Assembly (NCBI GenBank): GCA_006503475.1
Contig: RSEH01000087.1
Location: 98,677-162,676, forward strand
DNA length: 64,000 nucleotides
From: Stentor roeselii
Lineage: Eukaryota; Ciliophora; Heterotrichea; Heterotrichida; Stentoridae
Reading direction: 5' to 3'
Notes under the pieces: model-generated
Told to the model about the DNA's origin: nothing
Database searches by the model: none
The model's input: the letters and a program-made list of their open reading frames with translations, nothing else
Program-made: the position numbers and the translations under genes
Part shown: piece after piece, positions 1 to 10,809 of the stretch
How the letters are laid out: every line of letters begins with the position of its first letter
How positions within the stretch are numbered: position 1 is the first letter of the stretch

Positions 1-2795
1 TTGTTGACTATTTTCGTTGTTTCTGAAGCAGCTTGTAGACCCACTTGAAGCTTTTGACATTCTAAAGCGAATTTTTCGTATTCTTCGTAGTTGTCTTGCT
101 GTTTTAACTCTTGAAGAGAGCTGGACATCAGTTGAATGTCTGCAAAAAGAGAAGATTTTTGTTGTTGGAGACTGGATGTGAAGGCAAGGATTAGATTTTC
201 TAATGTTTTTAAAGAGTTTTCTTTGTAGGTCTTCAGGTTAGCTGAGAAAGATAAACAGTTCCAACATCTTTCATAGACGTCGTAAGGGATAAGTCGCCAA
301 TAATTCTCTAGAATTTCAATAATTATCATTATCTTTTGAACACCCTCATCGATGAACTCAAGTTTCAAGCTAAACTCATTGAATAGAAAAGTTCTAACCT
401 CTTCAAGTTCTTCCAAATCTTTCGGAATATGTTTCACGATTTTCACAACTTCTGAGTAAACCTCTTCAACTTCCCGCACATTTTTTAATGACTCGCCAAG
501 TAAAATTTGAACCATTTCATCAATACCTCGATCTATAATATCACTAACAGCATTTAAAGTCCCTGCTGAAAAAATTTTCCAAATTCCTAAACTTTTTCCA
601 TTTTTTCCTAAAAGTTCATGAATGTCGACTTTTATTCTTTTTAGTCGAAAAATTTCGTCTTCTACTTTGTCGATGTTTAAATCGCCTTCGAACTTTTTGC
701 TCATTTCTCCTGGTTTTATTTTTAGGATAAAGTTGAACTTTTCTATGGAATTCATGAAGTTCTGAAGAAGGCTTTGGTGAAGGGAAAGGTTTTGATAGAT
801 TGAGTTTAGGATTTTTCGCGTTTTTGATGGGAAGTCGCTTGAAATATTAAGAAATGATGGAGTTCGAGCAGGACCTGTTTGGGTTGTGTAAAGACAACTC
901 AGGTTTGAAACCTTTTTGAAAGTGTTTTGAATGAATCTGGTAATAGTTGAACAGTAGTGAATACCTGGAGGCGAAAGTTTAAATGTTTTGGAATTTGAAT
1001 CGATTCCTAAGTCGAGTTTGAATAGACCTAGGTTTAAAAGGCCTGAAAGCTCAAAGTCGTCTTTTTTTAATGGAACTCCTGAGGATAGTTTCCATGACAG
1101 AACATTAATCGGCTCAAGTAAAGTATTATTCAGCTCAACAAGACTCTTAAAGATTATTTTACGTATCGAGTCTTCAAGTCTCAAGTTACACATAAATACA
1201 AACTTCTGATACAAGTCCAACATACTTTGTGGCAGGTTTTCTTCAAGTTCTACAAATTGCTTGCTATAAGCCTTTGATTTAAGTTTCTGCTGATTTTTGT
1301 CAATTCTCTTCTGATCCTCTTGTGATAAGTAGCTTTGAATTTCATATTGAATATCAAAAATCGCGTTTTGAGCTTCTTTCATGAAGTAATCAAAAGCTTT
1401 TTCATTCAAAATTCTAAGTTCTTCTAAGTAAATCGCTTTCTGGTACTTCGGAGTTATTCGCAGGTCTTCCCAAAGAAGAAGGATTTCGTTTAGCTTTTGA
1501 GAAACTAGGATGCGGGTCTTGTCGTTGTGCATGTGACTTTCGTTCACGTTTTTAAGACTCTCTATGAACTTTTCTCTGTTGTTTTTGGTTTCGTAAGACT
1601 TCGAAGGCCAGCAGGGTCTTAGGGGAATGTGGCGGGTTTTCTTCATTTTGTAGTCAATGTGTTTGCAGACTAGATTCCAATTATCTTTGTATTCGTTTAC
1701 TAGAGTTTTTACTCTTTCAAATGACACTTTTCGCATTCCCTGAAACACAAAAAGACTAAAAGGTTCACAATCCCTAATAATTTTATCCAGTACCTCACCA
1801 AACGATTCAAACCCTTTCCCCTGAAATTTTTCCACAACAAAATGAGAATTTTCATATTTCCACAAAAATCTTCTAGGATTATAAACCTCATGAGATTCCT
1901 TCAAATAAAACTCAAGAACCTTTCTATATTTTTCAAGTTCGACCCTATTTTTCCCCTGCATAAACTCAAGTATTTTTTCCAGAACCTTAACCGAAATCGG
2001 AGGTTCAACCTTGATAAAATTAGAGATGAACAAATTATACTGACAAGTATTTTCGACAGAATTTTTATATTTCTTCGCTTCCGAAATCCTCCTTTCAAAC
2101 ATTTCAGGGTCCTCATCTTCAAACCTCAAATTAATCCTTGAAGCAAGTTTTTTTCCACCTTCCGGCCAAACAATGGTAAACTTCTGAATTTTTTCATCCC
2201 ACTTATCAACGACGCATTTTTTCCAGATACAAGAGCCATCAGGAAGAAACCATTTCGAAAAAGCGTAAGTTTTCGAGTCAGGGGCTTTTTTTGCTTCAAT
2301 CATCGACCTGGGGCTCTGCTCGTCAAGTACCGGGTCAAACATGCTGAGAGGCAAGGACTGGACCTGGGCTAAGGACCTGGCCTTTTCGAATTGATCTTGT
2401 TCTTCTTTTGCTTCAATTTTCAGGGTTTTTTTAGATTCTTTTAACTTTTCAAGTCTTTTCGTGGTTTTTAACACTTTTTTCTTTTGGGTTGGAAATATTT
2501 TTGATGTCATGTCTTGAGCGTGCTTTACTGAAAGGAAATTTGAAGGAAGTTTCTTTTTTTTTAAGGAAGGGAGGAACTTGTAAACTGTTTGGTCTTGGAT
2601 CATGTCTTCTGTTTGATGAGGATTTGAAAAGGATTCTAGAAGATTTAGGTTTTCTGGCTTTTGGAGATGGAAGTAAGACTGTGAAAAGGAACCTGAGGAC
2701 TTTCGCTGCTTGGAAGTTGAATGAGTTTTTGAATTCAGTCGTAATGCTTGTGTTTGGATTTCTTCTGATCTTTTTCGAGATAGGGTTCTTATCAT
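1..2795 (-). CDS. Axonemal dynein heavy chain, N-terminal stem (3' part beyond window)
   Basis: One uninterrupted frame runs on the minus strand from an ATG at 2795 to the window edge, about 931 residues, with no stop. Seen: a basic, Ser-rich N-terminus, a segment containing YLPPSLKK-like residues, then long helical, charged sequence. Stretches such as ENYWRLIPYDVYERCW and a late KLQVGLQAASETTKIVNK resemble the conserved stem (DHC N2-type region) of dynein heavy chains just before the linker. Known: these proteins exceed 4000 residues and drive ciliary beating through six AAA modules, which would lie to the left of the window. The fairly short stem suggests a single-headed inner-arm type, which is inference. 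Internal ATGs at 2603 and 2510 are alternative starts; 2795 is chosen because the frame is open from there and closes at 2796. Confidence 0.8.
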   Translation of the reverse strand, partial: MIRTLSRKRSEEIQTQALRLNSKTHSTSKQRKSSGSFSQSYFHLQKPENLNLLESFSNPHQTEDMIQDQTVYKFLPSLKKKKLPSNFLSVKHAQDMTSKIFPTQKKKVLKTTKRLEKLKESKKTLKIEAKEEQDQFEKARSLAQVQSLPLSMFDPVLDEQSPRSMIEAKKAPDSKTYAFSKWFLPDGSCIWKKCVVDKWDEKIQKFTIVWPEGGKKLASRINLRFEDEDPEMFERRISEAKKYKNSVENTCQYNLFISNFIKVEPPISVKVLEKILEFMQGKNRVELEKYRKVLEFYLKESHEVYNPRRFLWKYENSHFVVEKFQGKGFESFGEVLDKIIRDCEPFSLFVFQGMRKVSFERVKTLVNEYKDNWNLVCKHIDYKMKKTRHIPLRPCWPSKSYETKNNREKFIESLKNVNESHMHNDKTRILVSQKLNEILLLWEDLRITPKYQKAIYLEELRILNEKAFDYFMKEAQNAIFDIQYEIQSYLSQEDQKRIDKNQQKLKSKAYSKQFVELEENLPQSMLDLYQKFVFMCNLRLEDSIRKIIFKSLVELNNTLLEPINVLSWKLSSGVPLKKDDFELSGLLNLGLFKLDLGIDSNSKTFKLSPPGIHYCSTITRFIQNTFKKVSNLSCLYTTQTGPARTPSFLNISSDFPSKTRKILNSIYQNLSLHQSLLQNFMNSIEKFNFILKIKPGEMSKKFEGDLNIDKVEDEIFRLKRIKVDIHELLGKNGKSLGIWKIFSAGTLNAVSDIIDRGIDEMVQILLGESLKNVREVEEVYSEVVKIVKHIPKDLEELEEVRTFLFNEFSLKLEFIDEGVQKIMIIIEILENYWRLIPYDVYERCWNCLSFSANLKTYKENSLKTLENLILAFTSSLQQQKSSLFADIQLMSSSLQELKQQDNYEEYEKFALECQKLQVGLQAASETTKIVN

Positions 2796-2913
2796 TTATT
2801 GGATTTTTTGTTGGGCGTTTCGATGTATGATGGATTTTTAAGGTGAAGAAGGAGGAGCTTTTATTTTGGATTGGTTTGGAAATTCAGGTTACTAACTAGA
2901 AGTTATCTAAGGA

Positions 2914-4791
2914 TTAGGAAATGTATGAATCCAGCCAGTAAAAATCTTCACCTAGTAAACCGATGAATGGGCCTCCATACTTCATATCTCCACATTTCGC
3001 TTCTAAGAAACTTACTTCAAAATAGTCATTAGGAGTAAATTCGTATTTATTTTTCTCAATTCTTTGTGAATTTTTTTTCCTTTGATAGTATTTTCCTGAA
3101 GCAAGTTTTATATTGAAAAAGAGTGGATTTGTATTACATTCGATTGGAGTGTAAAAGTTTAAGATTAGGTAGTTTTCATGGTAATAAACATTAAAAGGAA
3201 GTTGCTTTTCTCTATTAAAAATAGAAATTTCATTAATATCACCTTTTACACACTTTCCAAGAATGATTCCACAAATTAAAAAGTGTACATTAGACTCAAT
3301 TAATACTTGAAAAGTAGATCCTTTATCATACCAAAAGTTTAAACCTGTATCACTGCTGGGAATGATTTGATCTGGTAAGTTAAAAATCTTAGTTGAGTTT
3401 TCTTTCATATTAAGCAAAGAGAATCGATAACTTAAAGGTAGTGATTCAAATTTATTCAACAATTTCAAGAGTTTTTGGCAACCTTCACTTCTTTTTGTTA
3501 GAATTTCTTTGATTTTTACTGATACATCTAAATAAGTGCTTCTATAGAATTGAGAAACTGGACAACTCCTGCACAGTGTCTTTATTTCATCTCCTTCTAT
3601 CTTCCATTTATGAACTGGTTTATTATGAGTGGGACACATGATTTCTAAGAATTCCAAAATTCTTTTCAATTCTAAATTTTCAATGCAACTTTTACTCTCA
3701 ATATTTGAATTACATTTTCTACATCTATCAATTTTTCCTGATTTATAACATTCTGAGCAGATATTGTGAGAGCATTTCGCTTGATAAGGTATTATATTAT
3801 TACAAACAGCAAACCATTGATTTGAGTCGTGTAAATGGCAGAGTAAATCTAACTCATAAATAAATTTTGGATATATAAACTTGTTTGTTCTTATGATAGG
3901 CTCTCCATCAATAGGACAACAAGTATTTTGATCAGTTTTTTTAAGACATTCTGAACAGATTTCATGTTTTTCTGTATCATGAACAGGGTAAGGTAATCTT
4001 AAAACGTTAAAAGGAAGTTCACAAAACAGACAAATTGAGCTCTCAGTCAAGTTAGAGTTTTTTGAATCAATTAAATCTTTCATTTCATACAAGAAGTTGT
4101 AAACAGTTCTATGATCAATGTTACGATTTTTTAAGTATTTTAATATAACTGAATTAAAAGCAGCTGTTTTTGCTTCTTTACAATGATTTTTAGCTTCTTC
4201 CAAAATAAAGGCAAATTGATTCATATCTTTTAAGTCACAAAGGTTTTCTTCAGGTGTACAAAGCTTGCACTTAAATTCAAATTTATTTTTACTAAACAAG
4301 TATTCATCTGATAGCCTTAAATGTTTCATGCAATAAGCATATGAGTCAACGTAGCACAAATACTTTCTAAGCTGGAAGAGTATATCATCGACACTCATAT
4401 CATGGGATTTTAGCAGTTTTTTCTTGATTTCGACAGGCAAGTCAGGCCTTTGAAGGATCATATCAGCAATAGATATCAAATTGGGTCTTGGGAGGTTATA
4501 GTCTAACCAAAGTAAGTTTTGATTGTTTAATTTACAGTTCACACAATAAACAACAAGGGAAGTTTGATCGAAAAACTTACCAGGTGATTTTTTACCATCA
4601 TTTGGACAATCACATGTCGAGGTCAATAGTTCATTTTGATAAATTTTCATTTGTTCACTGCTTATGTCAGCTGATTGATAGTTCTCGATACATGATTTAC
4701 AATAAAGATAGCCTTGATAATCTCGAGGATAAAGTTTTTGAACTAGTATTGAGGTTAATTGTTTGCAGCCTGTACACTTAAATTGATCCAT
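2914..4791 (-). CDS. Multi-zinc-finger RING-like protein (paralog A)
   Basis: A 625-residue Cys-rich protein. It opens with CxxC pairs (residues about 6-36), then CDCPND and CVNC pairs. A RING-like unit sits near residues 255-300: CLFC, then HEICSEC, then CCPID. A second unit follows near 345-375 (CSHNICSEC...CRKC) and a B-box-like CPTHNKP near 390. The last 150 residues lack cysteines and form a beta-rich module with FWYDKGSTF, GIILGKC and YGGPFIGLL. It could act as an E3 ubiquitin ligase, but no function can be assigned. The closest relatives are in this window: the decayed copy at 5850-7160 and the plus-strand paralog at 7489-9513. Stop is TAA. The start MDQFKCTGC is the first ATG. Confidence 0.8.
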   Translation of the reverse strand: MDQFKCTGCKQLTSILVQKLYPRDYQGYLYCKSCIENYQSADISSEQMKIYQNELLTSTCDCPNDGKKSPGKFFDQTSLVVYCVNCKLNNQNLLWLDYNLPRPNLISIADMILQRPDLPVEIKKKLLKSHDMSVDDILFQLRKYLCYVDSYAYCMKHLRLSDEYLFSKNKFEFKCKLCTPEENLCDLKDMNQFAFILEEAKNHCKEAKTAAFNSVILKYLKNRNIDHRTVYNFLYEMKDLIDSKNSNLTESSICLFCELPFNVLRLPYPVHDTEKHEICSECLKKTDQNTCCPIDGEPIIRTNKFIYPKFIYELDLLCHLHDSNQWFAVCNNIIPYQAKCSHNICSECYKSGKIDRCRKCNSNIESKSCIENLELKRILEFLEIMCPTHNKPVHKWKIEGDEIKTLCRSCPVSQFYRSTYLDVSVKIKEILTKRSEGCQKLLKLLNKFESLPLSYRFSLLNMKENSTKIFNLPDQIIPSSDTGLNFWYDKGSTFQVLIESNVHFLICGIILGKCVKGDINEISIFNREKQLPFNVYYHENYLILNFYTPIECNTNPLFFNIKLASGKYYQRKKNSQRIEKNKYEFTPNDYFEVSFLEAKCGDMKYGGPFIGLLGEDFYWLDSYIS

Positions 4792-5849
4792 TTATAAGCA
4801 TCTAGAATATGAGATTGTGTTTAGGACTCTAGAATAAAAGATGAAATCGTTTGGAATGGATGTGAAATTATTTAAGATTTTTGTTTTGGAGTATTTATTG
4901 TCAGGCTTGGCTTGAAAAAATGATTTATGTAGATTTGCATTCTTAGGATTTGAGAGTTTTATTATTTGATGTACTAAAGAAATCTTTATAGGCTTGTTTG
5001 ATTTTAGGATTTCTTTGTTTGAACCATTTTATTATTGTAGACATTATGATAATTAGATTTAGATATTAAACTTTTAGGGATTTTATGAGTTTTATGGATT
5101 ATTCGTGCTTGGAAGAAAGATCTTTTGACCCAAGATTATGATTTAGCAGCTAAATAGTTATGCATATAATTAATGAATTTAAAAATATAATAGTTATGAA
5201 CTAATTTTTATTGAATCCATATAAAATAGTGAAAATATAATAGTTTTGAACTAATTTTTCTTGAATCCATATAAAATAGTAAAAATATGTTATAAAATTA
5301 GATAGTTATTTTGGAATAATTATACTATACAGTGTTTGATTATATCATAAACAAATATAGTTTTAAATTTAATTATATATCCTATTATTTATGTAAGATT
5401 GTAGAGATTGAGATTATTAAGCTATCAATATAAAGTAATACTTGAAGTATTTATAAAGAGATAAGTATTGGATTTAAACATAGTAGTCCAATCCTCCTTA
5501 AATTTATAATCTTTGAATAATTCCACGGATATAATTAAGGTACATGAATAATTTCCAACTCAAAAATTACTTTAGCATAGAAATCGAATGAAAGAACTTC
5601 GAATTCATAGAACTTCTTACTGAGATAAAGAATGATCAATTTTTAAGTTATTCATTTATCGAAACTAATATTGAATCTTTTTCATAATCTTTGAAGTTTC
5701 CTCTACACGATAATCCTAAATGCAATATAAAATATATTTACACTACTAACCAAACAGATGTAGTCAAATATTTGAAATAAAAAATTATAATACTCAAAAG
5801 TTTACTCTAAAAGCTCTTTATTATCATATTTCTTGACAAAATAATTATT
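4792..5849. other. Non-coding AT-rich stretch with a 50-bp direct repeat
   Basis: No credible reading frame. It lies between the start of the first zinc-finger paralog and the 3' end of the decayed copy. Much is A/T runs. The only structure I see is the 50-bp repeat at 5182-5281, listed separately. Confidence 0.6.
5182..5281. repeat. 50-bp tandem duplication (2 copies)
   Basis: The sequence beginning AAAATATAATAGTT at 5182 recurs at 5232 with few substitutions. Both copies end in TTGAATCCATATAAAATAGT, giving a 50-bp period. It is non-coding. Confidence 0.85.
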
Positions 5850-7160
5850 TGGTCAAGTATTACAATAAACTTCATCTTTGGAAAGCATCTGCTGAAACTC
5901 TGGATCATGAGGTGATGGAAATTTCTTACAATTAGCACAGATTAAACAATCCAATTATAGAATATGTATAATTAGTATGATTAAAGAAATGTGATTATAA
6001 GAAGAAGTTATTTTGAATAGTAATTAACTTGAAGAATTTCACGATTATGAATTTTAAATAGTTTTCTTGGTTTATTATGAGATGGGCAGATAAATTCTAA
6101 AACCTCCTATTTTTTATAAACTTTTGTTTCTACACAAATTTTATCGTCAAAATCGATTCTCACATCTAATTTTTATTCTAATTATCACAAAAGGTAGATA
6201 TTATCAGAAAATTTGTTTGTAATTAAGAATCAGGTTAGCTATTGAGAACCATTCACTATTTTCATATGAATAATAGTTGCTCTTCACTTCATATAAAAAT
6301 TCTGGGATAATAAAACTGTTTATCTTGATAGTTATCTCTCCATCAATTAGGACAGCAAGTCTGTGAGTCAGATCTTTGAATGCATTTCAGCTGATTTTTA
6401 AGTGATGTGGGAGGGTAAGGCAGTAGTTTATAGCTAAAGGTTACTCATATAAAAGACAGATATAATTCGCAGAAATTCTAATATTTAAAACAATATAAAA
6501 TCTTCATCTCATACAAAAAAATTGAAAATAGTTCAGTGATCGAGGTTATCATTCTTAATAAACTTAAAAATCTCGGTTTAAAGCATTAGTCTTCGCTTTT
6601 TGTAGTGATTTCTGCTGATTCAAACACTGTGCTACAGTCTTTGGTATTTCCAATTCCATCAGAGTAGCTTTTTATCACAACGGTAGCATTTGAACTGTGG
6701 ATAGTCAATATTTATTAGATACTTGTGACTCCTATGCAAGTGGGTGATACAAAAAGCGTCTTTTTGAGTGTAAAACAAAGTCTTACTTAAATTAAAAAAG
6801 AAATCATCAACTCCCATAACTTTATTGTTCATAAAAGTTTTTCAAAGTAAGAGGAATGGTTTTTTAAAGTATTCGTCGATCAAGTGTTTCAAATAGTTCT
6901 TGAAAGATTGAAGTCTAAACAGAAAACATTTTGGTACTTGTACACAGCTTTTGAAGTATAAGTAGAAATATTCTCTATCTAAATATTTCCTATATTTTTG
7001 GAGAGGTAGTCTTAGGTAGAAGAAAGTTATTCAAATTTTAATGAAATCACGAGTTTTAATGAAGTTTCAAATGTTTATGATAAATAGGAGTTCGATGCGC
7101 TGAAGAACAATCTAAACAGTAGAGTTCACCCAGGGAAGTTTTATGTGGTAGCTTGATTTA
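5850..7160 (-). pseudogene. Decayed copy of the zinc-finger/RING family
   Basis: Minus-strand relic parallel to 2914-4791. At about 6340-6360 the RING core CCPIDGE is still legible but broken by one inserted base between CCP and IDGE. The codons after it continue as a diverged copy (FIIPEFLYEV against FIYPKFIYEL). Further matches in the same order: GTTTATTATGAGATGGGCA at 6071 (the CPTHNKP region), 6500-6600 (the helical middle), 6720-6800 (the CxxH region and LRKYL-like part), and 7110-7150. Multiple stops and frame changes rule out function. It is best read as a tandem duplicate of the neighbouring gene, now decaying. Confidence 0.8.
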
Positions 7161-7488
7161 TATTTTCAAAGTTTTTTAAGGAATATCATGTAAGTAAGTC
7201 TATCTAATTTAATGTAGACCTTATTTAAGAATGGGTTTTAATAGTCTCGATCAGTTGGACTTGAAGTATAAAGTTTAAGCTAGATGTTCGATGGGTTTAG
7301 ATCTGGGTAATCATCTTTAGAGTTTATAATCCTCACTATAAAAGAATAACAAAGCTAAAACAATCTAAAACTCCCCTGATTCAATCAAAAATCCTAAAAT
7401 AATCCAAAATAAATCTAAACAATCCAAAATCTACTTTCAATAGCAGCCCTCCTCTGAAACCCAAAAAAAAATCCCAAATTCTAGATAA
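7161..7488. other. Upstream region of the plus-strand zinc-finger gene
   Basis: No gene seen. The last 120 bases are strongly A/C-rich on the plus strand, with repeated AATCCAAAA-type words. This composition is common just 5' of genes in this window. Confidence 0.5.
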
Positions 7489-9513
7489 ATGTCATTGAGC
7501 CTCAAGTGCAATATCTGCAAAAGGATCATGAGCGTCTTTGATTCAAATCTTTATCCCTTAATCGACCGAGATAATAAAATTTCCGTCTGCCAAGGCTGCG
7601 TTACTGAAAAAAGCCTTCAAAATTGCGAGAAATCTAAAGACGCTTTACCTTTTTATCATAATCAGAACTTGAAACCAAACTGCGACTGTCCAAATTCAAT
7701 TGAATCAGGAGGATATGTCTTAAATCAACTCACTCTCGAGATTCAATGCATCAACTGCAGAGTTAAATGCAATGAATGTGAAATAAGCACTGGAATAAAT
7801 TTTGACTGTCAAATATGCAAGGAAATCATTCAAAGTAGAAACCTTTTCGATTTGACTAAAGAATCTCCCAGAGATTTACTTTTGCAGAAAAGAGGACAAC
7901 TCTTAGAAGAACTTTCAATTCCTTTTGTACAGAGAAAGTCTCTGGCTTCAGCTCCGATTGATGCTTTACAAGATTTGTATAAAAAGATAATAGAAGCAGA
8001 TGCATATACGATAAGACCAGATCAAGAAGCAACTTATAAATGTCTTCGACACTTTAAAGCAACTGATAAACTGAATGATGAAAATTTTGAATTTGTTTGC
8101 AGTTCATGTAATTCAAATGAATCCTCAACTTTCAGTATTAATGACACTGAACGTTTAAGAATCTTTAATACAAAGATTTGTGAAATCATATATTATATGC
8201 ACAGTTGTTACTTTACAGAATCAATTTTAGTCTTTTATGTTTCGGACACCTGGTGTTATAAAAAATTTCGTAATATGTTGTATGATTTCAAAGAAATTTA
8301 CAGTCAAATGAAAATCGATCACTCAAGAAACTCGGTCAATTTTAAACCGGATTCAATATGTTTACTCTGCTTCGAACAATTCAATTTTAATAATCCTCCA
8401 GTGAATCTTCATGAAGGAGCTGTTCATGCTATTTGCAAAAAATGCATAAATTCCAAAAAAATTAACCATTGCCCTATTGATAGATTTCCTTTAAACTCAA
8501 TAAAAATCATCAGCCCTGATTTCCTTTTACAAAAAATCGATCCGTGTTGTATTGAAAATTGCTCTAAACGTTTCAATACTCATGAACAGGTTTTTCCTTT
8601 TCTCACACAATGCATGCATAATATCTGCTCAGAATGTCAGAAGAACATCACCGGAAAATGTAGTAAATGCAATAAAATTATTGGAACAAATTACTGTAAA
8701 AAAAATATCGAACTAGTAAAAATAATCAAATTTCAAGAGATTTATTGCGGGACACATGGATTAATTGTAGATAAATTTTTTAAAAGGAATGAAAAAATAT
8801 TAATGAATTGCAAAAATTGTAAATTTCCTGGAGCAGATATCAGTATTCAAGAATTGAACAAATATTTTAATTCAGAAATAACAAAAATTCCAAAAAATGA
8901 CCCAATTTCTGTATTGATTAAGGAAAATGCTGATTTCATTCCTTTGAATATTAAAAAGAAATTCATTGAAAATCATGAAAATAATTCTAATCCGAATCAA
9001 ATAAAAGTAATAAGATTCAATAAATATCTTCCTGATGTGCAAGGAAGTGATTTTTACTGGTATGAAAGTGAAATGAACCATACTTTTCAAATTGAATCAA
9101 ATGTATCTTGCAATATAATCGGTATTATTATTGGAAAATGTCTAGAGGCTAGTAACAAGGATGTTTTTTGTGAATTTGAGTTTGATCAAAATAATAAATT
9201 TATTTGGAATATTCATCAAAATTATCCAATTAATGAAAATTATATGATATTGCATCTAGGTAGAAAAATATTTTTTGATGGAAAAAATACATTTTACCAT
9301 ATAAGATTTGGAAAAGGAAGATATTTTCAAGGGATAAAAGATCAGAACGATTATTCTGCTTACTTTGGATATGAGGAATATTTTTACTTTCATTTCACAA
9401 GTAACACTAAAGACCGTGAAACTCTATCACCGATGAACTTAGGTGGCCCTTTTTTTGGTTTGATTATAGAAGATGTGTATGTCCCTCATGAATACTTACC
9501 AATCATAAATTAG
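7489..9513 (+). CDS. Multi-zinc-finger RING-like protein (paralog B)
   Basis: 674 residues with the same layout as the gene at 2914-4791: N-terminal CxxC pairs (CNICKR, CQGC), CDCPN then CINC, and a central RING-like unit (CLLCF, HAICKKC, HCPID) near residues 285-335. A second CMHNICSEC...CSKC unit lies near 370-395 and a CGTHG B-box-like site near 420. The C-terminal beta-rich module ends in GGPFFGLIIEDVY. Extra CxxC pairs (CNECE, CQIC) near residue 100 are not obvious in paralog A. It probably acts through protein or nucleic-acid binding; ligase activity is possible but unproven. Stop is TAG. Confidence 0.8.
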   Translation: MSLSLKCNICKRIMSVFDSNLYPLIDRDNKISVCQGCVTEKSLQNCEKSKDALPFYHNQNLKPNCDCPNSIESGGYVLNQLTLEIQCINCRVKCNECEISTGINFDCQICKEIIQSRNLFDLTKESPRDLLLQKRGQLLEELSIPFVQRKSLASAPIDALQDLYKKIIEADAYTIRPDQEATYKCLRHFKATDKLNDENFEFVCSSCNSNESSTFSINDTERLRIFNTKICEIIYYMHSCYFTESILVFYVSDTWCYKKFRNMLYDFKEIYSQMKIDHSRNSVNFKPDSICLLCFEQFNFNNPPVNLHEGAVHAICKKCINSKKINHCPIDRFPLNSIKIISPDFLLQKIDPCCIENCSKRFNTHEQVFPFLTQCMHNICSECQKNITGKCSKCNKIIGTNYCKKNIELVKIIKFQEIYCGTHGLIVDKFFKRNEKILMNCKNCKFPGADISIQELNKYFNSEITKIPKNDPISVLIKENADFIPLNIKKKFIENHENNSNPNQIKVIRFNKYLPDVQGSDFYWYESEMNHTFQIESNVSCNIIGIIIGKCLEASNKDVFCEFEFDQNNKFIWNIHQNYPINENYMILHLGRKIFFDGKNTFYHIRFGKGRYFQGIKDQNDYSAYFGYEEYFYFHFTSNTKDRETLSPMNLGGPFFGLIIEDVYVPHEYLPIIN

Positions 9514-9860
9514 TTAGTTAAATCCAGATTCACGCTACTCACCATCTCTAAAATTTTCATTCTTAAATCCTTTAAATCCTCCTTCTTTCAAAAAAATGAA
9601 ATCCTTTCTCCTTCATACCCAAGAGAAATACTATTCCCAATCCTAAATAATAATAAAATCCTAAATTCTACAAATTTTCTAAAAAAAGAGATAATCAAAA
9701 AATCCAAAATTTTTAAAAAAATCCCCCAAACCCTTGAATCTCAATCATAAAACCTCAAACCTTAATCCTTCAAAAATTTCACCATTCCAAGCCCGATTTA
9801 ATAAAAAAAGTCCGTCTCTATCAAAACAAATAATAAGCCCTACATATTTTCCTAAATTTA
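9514..9860. other. Intergenic, pyrimidine/A-rich
   Basis: No gene seen. The plus strand is C/T/A-rich with runs such as AAATCCTCC and AAATCCAAAA, as in other 5' flanks here. Confidence 0.5.
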
Positions 9861-10799
9861 ATGGATATAAATATGAAACCTAATCGCCTCACAAGATTCC
9901 TCTCAACTCCAAAACTCGTCTCTTTGAGATACTCAGACCTGAACTCAAAGCATCCGATTTCCGACAAGATTTATCAGGCCTTTAGCAAGGAAGGTTTAGG
10001 AGTTTTGACAATTTCTGACATTCCCAGACTGGCCTCGACGAAGTCTCGGCTTTTGGCGCAGTCAAGTAAGTTGCTTGGTCTTTCGAAGCAAGAGAAGAGT
10101 AAGCTGGTCAGTCATCTGTCGGGGTTTAAAATTGGCTGGAATGAGCAAAAGTCACCTTTTGGTGATATTCAAGCTTCTTTTCTAGCTAATCCGCAGGAAG
10201 ATAGTCTTGGAGATCAAAGGCTTTGCAATCTCTGGCCGAATAGCTTGCCTTATTTTAGGTCACAGTTCAGGGATGTTGGACAGATTTTAATTGAAACGTG
10301 CCTTTTGCTGTCTAGTCATGTTGACTTTTTTTTAGAGATGGACTTTCCGTATTCTTTGATACCTCGATTCGAACATACAATTCAATCAAGTCTAAACCAC
10401 ATGGGTTGCTTAAGCCATTCACGAGTTCAAAGCCAGACCATCAAGACCCTAAAGCCCTGGCAAAGTTCTTCTTCAATATTTTCAGTACTGATACCTCCCA
10501 CATACCTATGCGAGTCAAGTTCAGACATGAAATCAAGTGACCAATTACTATGCATAAAATACGGTCAACAAGAAATTCCGATATTAACAACTCCAGACTC
10601 AGTATGTTTCTTAATCGGCAAAGAAGGTGAAAAGATATCTGAAGGTCTTCTCGAAAGCAAGTCATTCATCGACACTCACGACGAAAAAAATTCAACCCTT
10701 ATCCGAACAAGCTTCTCTCTTTCAGTGAACAGTTCAGATCATCCATTTGAATCAAATCAAAAGGTACCTTTAACTCGGGTATATGCAAAAATTAATTAA
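9861..10799 (+). CDS. 2OG-Fe(II) oxygenase/isopenicillin-N-synthase-like fold, apparently inactive
   Basis: 312 residues. The N-terminal half matches plant and protist members of the superfamily: GLGVLTISDIP (about 46-55), then GWNEQKSPFG...ASFLANP (92-111), then LWPNSLPYFRSQFRDVG (124-140). The catalytic core does not match. Where the family has W-H-x-D, this protein has WQSS at 200-203. Where the distal His (GLL.ATPH) is expected, it has GLLESKS near 258-264. All three expected iron ligands therefore appear lost. The frame is clean and the fold looks maintained, so it may be a regulatory or binding pseudoenzyme. It ends only 10 bp before the convergent WDR48 gene. Confidence 0.7.
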   Translation: MDINMKPNRLTRFLSTPKLVSLRYSDLNSKHPISDKIYQAFSKEGLGVLTISDIPRLASTKSRLLAQSSKLLGLSKQEKSKLVSHLSGFKIGWNEQKSPFGDIQASFLANPQEDSLGDQRLCNLWPNSLPYFRSQFRDVGQILIETCLLLSSHVDFFLEMDFPYSLIPRFEHTIQSSLNHMGCLSHSRVQSQTIKTLKPWQSSSSIFSVLIPPTYLCESSSDMKSSDQLLCIKYGQQEIPILTTPDSVCFLIGKEGEKISEGLLESKSFIDTHDEKNSTLIRTSFSLSVNSSDHPFESNQKVPLTRVYAKIN

Positions 10800-10809
10800 T
10801 TCAACTTAA

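Noticed and set aside
2489-2830. Open plus-strand frame of 113 codons
   Set aside because: It lies antisense to the N-terminus of the dynein gene, whose frame is open from 2795; composition is Leu/Phe filler.
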